From NCBI GenBank assembly GCA_002254285.1, contig NIUZ01000155.1, forward strand, positions 1 to 10,028: a stretch of 10,028 nucleotides of DNA, in the 5' to 3' direction. Below are positions 6,624 through 10,028 of this stretch, piece by piece (the stretch's first letter is position 1; the number at the start of each line of letters is the position of its first letter). The stretch is from Bacteroidetes bacterium 4572_112 (GTDB taxonomy: Bacteria > Bacteroidota > Bacteroidia > Bacteroidales > UBA1556). A program made the position numbers and the translations under genes. The notes under the pieces are model-generated. The model saw nothing but the letters and a program-made list of their open reading frames with translations. It made no database searches and was not told the DNA's origin.

Positions 6624-8681
6624 CTATTTGCTAAATCTTAACAAAAATACTTCAAAAATCAAAAACATCATAGCAAAAATTATAAATAGTTTCCACAATT
6701 TTACGCCATCCTGAGCTTCTATAATTTGTTGCTTAATATTAGATTTTTCTACATTCATAATTACAACATTTTCAAGGGCTTTTTTATCAATAAACCCCTG
6801 CAATTCTTCCATATTATAATAGTCCAAATACGATTCGTTGCGATTGTAATTAAAGCTATAAACACTCTTTTGCTTTTCATTAATTAGCAAACGATATGAA
6901 CCTACCACATTAGGATTTTGCTCAAAATTAAAAACTAATTTCGACATTACCCTCCTAAATTGAGGTATAAACTCAACAGAATCAACATAGTGACTCATCA
7001 ATATCTTATTTCCATTTACATACTTATTCTGCTTAAAAACCACATCATCTCCCGAACCCAAATAAATAAATAATCTGTCAGAAACATTATTTAGCCTTAT
7101 CAAATTATACATTATTGGCACAAATACAGCATGCGACGAAATATTGCTATTAGTAGATTCTATAGATGAGTAAAATGAGTAAATATTACCTCCATCAATG
7201 CTTTTGCGAAGCACTAATGCTTGACCACTTTCGTTAGATATCAACATCTTTATATTCTTACGAGAAGATTTTTTTACACTAAACACCTTCCTAAAATATG
7301 GTAAATCTGTATTTGATTTTAAGCGCTGTTTTCCATTAATTTTCTCAAAAATATCATTAAACTCATCGCTCTGTAAATCCAGCTTTTGCATACTTCGCTT
7401 TACCGTATCAATTGCATATGCATTTGGCATTCCGAAATAGGTGTATATAGTATTAATCTCTTCCAAAGTAGTGTCGTAAGCTGGCAGAATAAGTATATTA
7501 CCACCATTGCCAACATACTGTTTTAGTTCCGATAATAAGCCCGAAGGATAGGCAGTTAATGAGCTTAGAATAATTGTTGAATAATTAGAGAAATTGGAAT
7601 AGTCAATCTTATTTTGAGAAACTATAACAGCATTGAATGAGCTATCTAAATCGAGGTAGGTATTCAAATCAACATTAGATTCCTCTGAGGTGATACATAA
7701 TACATCAAAGGCTTTCTGCACATTAAAGGAAAAGTAAAAATCGTCGTCGTAAACCACAGGATAATCATCAACATTTATTCGTGCTGCATAATATCCTACG
7801 GAATCTAACTTAATTATAAAACTAGCTTTTGTACTCGAATAAGCATCAATATTTACTCCCAAAACAGCTTTCTTATTCTTCCCTAGGTAAAGGCTAACAG
7901 CCAAATCTTCCACTGCTTTTGAGGAATGGTTTCTTATATCAAAAAATATTTCAACATTCTGTCCTTTTTGTAAGGATGGTTTCTCAATCCACACCGAATC
8001 CACAAAAAGATTTCCTTGGTTTGCGGCTATCAATGGGAGAAGTTTTATTCTTAGTAGAGAATCATTATTCCATGCATCAAAAGAGGTTTGTTTCTTCTGA
8101 AAATCAGAAATCACATATACATCTTGTAGCTTATTATCATTTGCATCAGCTATTATATTTTGAGGAATATTGCTAATATTCATACTCGATTTATCGATAA
8201 TAACATTATCTAACTGATCGATAAATTGCTGACGGCTAACATAAGTTCTTGAAAATGAAAATGGGTTATTAGTAAGTAATCGAAACCTATCAGAAGGCTT
8301 ATACGACAGAGCAATATCACGGGCAAGCACTCTACCCTGCTCAAAAAGATTACCCTCAGCGCCCCTCGCCTCCATGCTAAAGCTATTGTCGAGAAATACA
8401 TTTACAAAGCTCTTGCTCGACTTTGCTCTTACATTATCATCAGTGGGAATATATGGTCCGGCAAAAGCAATTACCAAAGCCGCAATTGCCAATATCCTAA
8501 AAACCATTACCAATAAATGTCGCAATTGTGAATGCCGCTTACTTTGCTGCTGCACATTCTTCAGAAAAGCAACATTAGTAAAATACACCTTCTTAAACTT
8601 CTTAAAATTAAAAAGATGTATAATAATTGGTATTGCTATTGCAAAAAGTCCGTAAAGAATATTTGGGTTGTAAAATTGCAT
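6624..8681 (-). CDS. BatA-domain membrane protein with a von Willebrand A-like domain
   Basis: This 685-residue inner-membrane protein has the N-terminal double-transmembrane BatA domain of Bacteroidetes: FYNPNILYGLFAIAIPIIIH (TM1, about 3-22), a basic linker with FKKFKKVYFTNVAFLKNVQ, and TM2 at about 55-76 ending AFAGPYIP. A von Willebrand A-like region follows, with a MIDAS-type DNSFS at 98-102, then an immunoglobulin-like stretch (about 220-330). Next is a region from about 333 that resembles a class I glutamine-amidotransferase fold (YSTIILSSL, YVGNGGNILILP) without an obvious catalytic Cys. One C-terminal helix (about 663-682) anchors the protein again. Family members are linked by name to the Bacteroides aerotolerance locus, but the molecular role of this long form is not established. 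The ATG at 8681 starts exactly at the conserved N-terminus. It lies 9 bp after the endonuclease stop and 10 bp before parC. Confidence 0.88.
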   Translation of the reverse strand: MQFYNPNILYGLFAIAIPIIIHLFNFKKFKKVYFTNVAFLKNVQQQSKRHSQLRHLLVMVFRILAIAALVIAFAGPYIPTDDNVRAKSSKSFVNVFLDNSFSMEARGAEGNLFEQGRVLARDIALSYKPSDRFRLLTNNPFSFSRTYVSRQQFIDQLDNVIIDKSSMNISNIPQNIIADANDNKLQDVYVISDFQKKQTSFDAWNNDSLLRIKLLPLIAANQGNLFVDSVWIEKPSLQKGQNVEIFFDIRNHSSKAVEDLAVSLYLGKNKKAVLGVNIDAYSSTKASFIIKLDSVGYYAARINVDDYPVVYDDDFYFSFNVQKAFDVLCITSEESNVDLNTYLDLDSSFNAVIVSQNKIDYSNFSNYSTIILSSLTAYPSGLLSELKQYVGNGGNILILPAYDTTLEEINTIYTYFGMPNAYAIDTVKRSMQKLDLQSDEFNDIFEKINGKQRLKSNTDLPYFRKVFSVKKSSRKNIKMLISNESGQALVLRKSIDGGNIYSFYSSIESTNSNISSHAVFVPIMYNLIRLNNVSDRLFIYLGSGDDVVFKQNKYVNGNKILMSHYVDSVEFIPQFRRVMSKLVFNFEQNPNVVGSYRLLINEKQKSVYSFNYNRNESYLDYYNMEELQGFIDKKALENVVIMNVEKSNIKQQIIEAQDGVKLWKLFIIFAMMFLIFEVFLLRFSK

Positions 8682-8690
8682 TTATCGAAG

Positions 8691-9704
8691 CTATTTAATA
8701 AATCTTATTTGCAAATTTAGTTTAAGAAAATAAGACCCTTCATTCTGATACACCGTACCAAATTGATGCCTTGAGCTACTTGCTGTATCAAGCTTAGTAT
8801 TATTAAACAAATAATTTTCAAATTTATTTCTATTATAAAAACCATTCCAAACTTTAGAAGGCATCATTCCCAATGCTGATTCAGAAAGTAATTTCTTTAT
8901 TTTATATTCATAATACTTATGATTATTTGAAACATTAAAACTCAAAGGGTTTTCTTTTTCAATAACTTCAATAATATCCTTTATTTTAGACAAATTGCTA
9001 GAATAAAATGAAAGAACAATCTGGGCTAATATATTCGGTAATAAACTATCTATAAGAACCAAGTTATTACCAAATATTTCTCTTTCGGTATGGCTAAATT
9101 CTAAAGAAATATCCTTACTCAATAATCTATTTATTCTATCTTTAATTTTACTTCTAGAACTAATAAAATTTAATTCCTCCATAAAATCAATATCAATATC
9201 TCCAATTATCTTATACACAAAATTAGTAGTCTTACCTGCATTAAGGAGAGTCGACGCTCCTCCTAACTGTGACTTTATACTAAAACCTAATTCTGGTTCT
9301 TGATTGGTTTTTAAATCATGGATCACAATTCTAATATCTGTTTTAACTGACGAACTCGCAGTTAATGAATTACAATTAATTTTAGATAGAAATTCCTCTA
9401 ATTCAGGAATCTCAAAAGATGAAGTATTTGCTTTTTTAATTTTTTCTAATAACAATAATGATTGGTTCTTAAATTCACTTACTGGAATAGAAAACACATC
9501 TTTTTCTTCACTATTTATTATTATAATTTCATCATTTACAGAATACTCAAAGTGGCCTCCACTTTCGTCTCGAATTATCTTTACAATAGGGTATAAAAGT
9601 TCTGGTATTCTATTAATATTCTCATCACCTACATAAACTTCTTTATCACCTAATAGTTTAAGTAATGCATATATTTCACTCCACTCTCCTTTATTTCCTT
9701 TCAT
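8691..9704 (-). CDS. Type II restriction endonuclease, HpaII family (probable CCGG cutter)
   Basis: The partner of the adjacent C5 methyltransferase, this protein should cleave unmethylated target DNA. Its 337 residues begin MKGNKGEWSEIYALLKLL and include SFEIPELEEFL (96-106), then KTDIRIVIHD (121-130), ELGFSIKSQLGG (138-149) and STLLNAGKTTNF (151-162). It ends with RHQFGTVY and YFLKLNLQIRF. I recognise this combination as the HpaII family (recognition CCGG), from memory of the family and not from a search. The likely catalytic set of the PD-(D/E)xK type is Asp123, an acidic residue such as Glu138, and Lys144. The position two before the lysine is Ser142, not Asp or Glu. The start is 3 nt after the methyltransferase stop, suggesting coupled translation. 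Base use is more AT-rich than in hisS, which fits acquisition by transfer. The endonuclease role is nearly sure; CCGG specificity is less so. Confidence 0.75.
   Translation of the reverse strand: MKGNKGEWSEIYALLKLLGDKEVYVGDENINRIPELLYPIVKIIRDESGGHFEYSVNDEIIIINSEEKDVFSIPVSEFKNQSLLLLEKIKKANTSSFEIPELEEFLSKINCNSLTASSSVKTDIRIVIHDLKTNQEPELGFSIKSQLGGASTLLNAGKTTNFVYKIIGDIDIDFMEELNFISSRSKIKDRINRLLSKDISLEFSHTEREIFGNNLVLIDSLLPNILAQIVLSFYSSNLSKIKDIIEVIEKENPLSFNVSNNHKYYEYKIKKLLSESALGMMPSKVWNGFYNRNKFENYLFNNTKLDTASSSRHQFGTVYQNEGSYFLKLNLQIRFIK
8712..8719 (-). promoter_or_regulatory. Possible internal -7 box for batA-parC inside the endonuclease 3' end
   Basis: On the minus strand this reads TAAATTTG, a match to TAnnTTTG, about 30 nt before the ATG at 8681. 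It would allow batA and parC to be transcribed without the restriction-modification genes. It also encodes the conserved Leu-Asn-Leu of the endonuclease C-terminus and no -33 TTTG is seen, so it may be chance. Confidence 0.35.
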
Positions 9705-9707
9705 AAT

Positions 9708-10028
9708 TTATATATTTAACATTATATCAATCATATTTTTAGCTGTAGCTTGAATAGCAGGAATTGCTACTGAATTACCAAACTGCTTATAGGCCTGAGC
9801 ATCGGAAACTTTTATCAAAAATTCTTCTGGAAAACCTTGTAATCTTGCCCATTCTCTTGGAGTCATTCTGCGCCAACCATCTCTATTTACTTTTCCTTTA
9901 ATCTTTGTTACAGGTGTAAAATCTTTCAAGCGGCAATCAATAACAATATTTCGTTCTCTACCCATTCCTCCAACAACTATTGCATTTGAACATTGATTAT
10001 CAGCTATTACTTGGTATCCAAATCCATT
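9708..10028 (-). CDS. C5-cytosine DNA methyltransferase, C-terminal part; 5' end outside the window
   Basis: The frame stays open to the window edge, so the in-frame ATG at 9965 is internal and only the last 106 residues are seen. They begin NGFGYQVIADNQCSNAIVVG, the end of the target recognition region. Motif IX follows as RRMTPREWARLQGFPEEF (53-70), and motif X as QAYKQFGNSVAIPAI (78-92). These are diagnostic for enzymes that transfer a methyl group from S-adenosylmethionine to carbon 5 of cytosine. The catalytic PC (motif IV) and ENV (motif VI) lie outside the window. With the endonuclease gene 3 nt downstream, it is best read as the protective modification enzyme of a type II system. If the partner is HpaII-like, methylation would be within CCGG, which is inference. 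Confidence 0.93.
   Translation of the reverse strand, partial: NGFGYQVIADNQCSNAIVVGGMGRERNIVIDCRLKDFTPVTKIKGKVNRDGWRRMTPREWARLQGFPEEFLIKVSDAQAYKQFGNSVAIPAIQATAKNMIDIMLNI

Noticed and set aside
164..8461. Scarcity of CCGG as a sign of restriction-site avoidance
   Set aside because: I count six sites (164, 362, 476, 596, 5940, 8458). At this low GC content only about nine would be expected, so the difference means little in 10 kb.
9708..9965. An 85-residue protein starting at ATG 9965
   Set aside because: The frame is open to the window edge, and the upstream residues NGFGYQVIADNQCSN fit the methyltransferase recognition region, so the ATG is internal.
1..10028. tRNA or rRNA genes, CRISPR array, insertion sequence
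   Set aside because: I saw no cloverleaf or rRNA core sequences, no regularly spaced direct repeats, and no transposase motifs or terminal repeats flanking the restriction-modification cassette within the window.

Overview
The window reads as chromosomal DNA of a Bacteroidetes bacterium, probably from the Bacteroidales/Marinilabiliales side, though the exact taxon is inference. The reasons are a low GC content, starts without recognisable Shine-Dalgarno sequences, promoter -7 boxes of the TAnnTTTG type, a BatA-type double-transmembrane protein, and a topoisomerase IV A subunit of the form found in this phylum (SIGxALVQMGQKDLL in the breakage domain). No gap without a gene exceeds 300 bases.

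Left part (1-3771): the 3' end of a short-chain dehydrogenase resembling FabG runs rightward into a 24-bp perfect inverted repeat. That repeat lies between it and a convergent, solitary OppC/DppC-type ABC permease with a large extracytoplasmic insertion. The permease is divergent from hisS (histidyl-tRNA synthetase), and each has a TAnnTTTG box in the 126-bp gap. hisS ends at a strong intrinsic terminator. After it comes a small, probably beta-rich lipoprotein of unknown function, whose real start lies downstream of the terminator.

Right part (3848-10028): four leftward genes form a tight cluster. In transcription order they are a C5-cytosine DNA methyltransferase (only its last 106 residues are in the window), a type II restriction endonuclease that I assign to the HpaII family, a BatA-domain membrane protein with a von Willebrand A-like domain, and parC (topoisomerase IV subunit A). 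The gaps are 3, 9 and 10 bp. A restriction-modification cassette therefore sits directly in front of two conserved chromosomal genes with no visible terminator between them. One possible -7 box in the last codons of the endonuclease could let batA-parC be transcribed independently.

I see no clearly new multi-gene system. The points most worth following are the restriction-modification cassette and what lies beyond the right edge, the unusual SIK catalytic-lysine context of the endonuclease, the glycine at a quinolone-contact position of ParC, and two repeat-like elements. One of these is a hairpin built of 7-nt units overlapping the permease stop codon; the other appears to have supplied the last residues of ParC.
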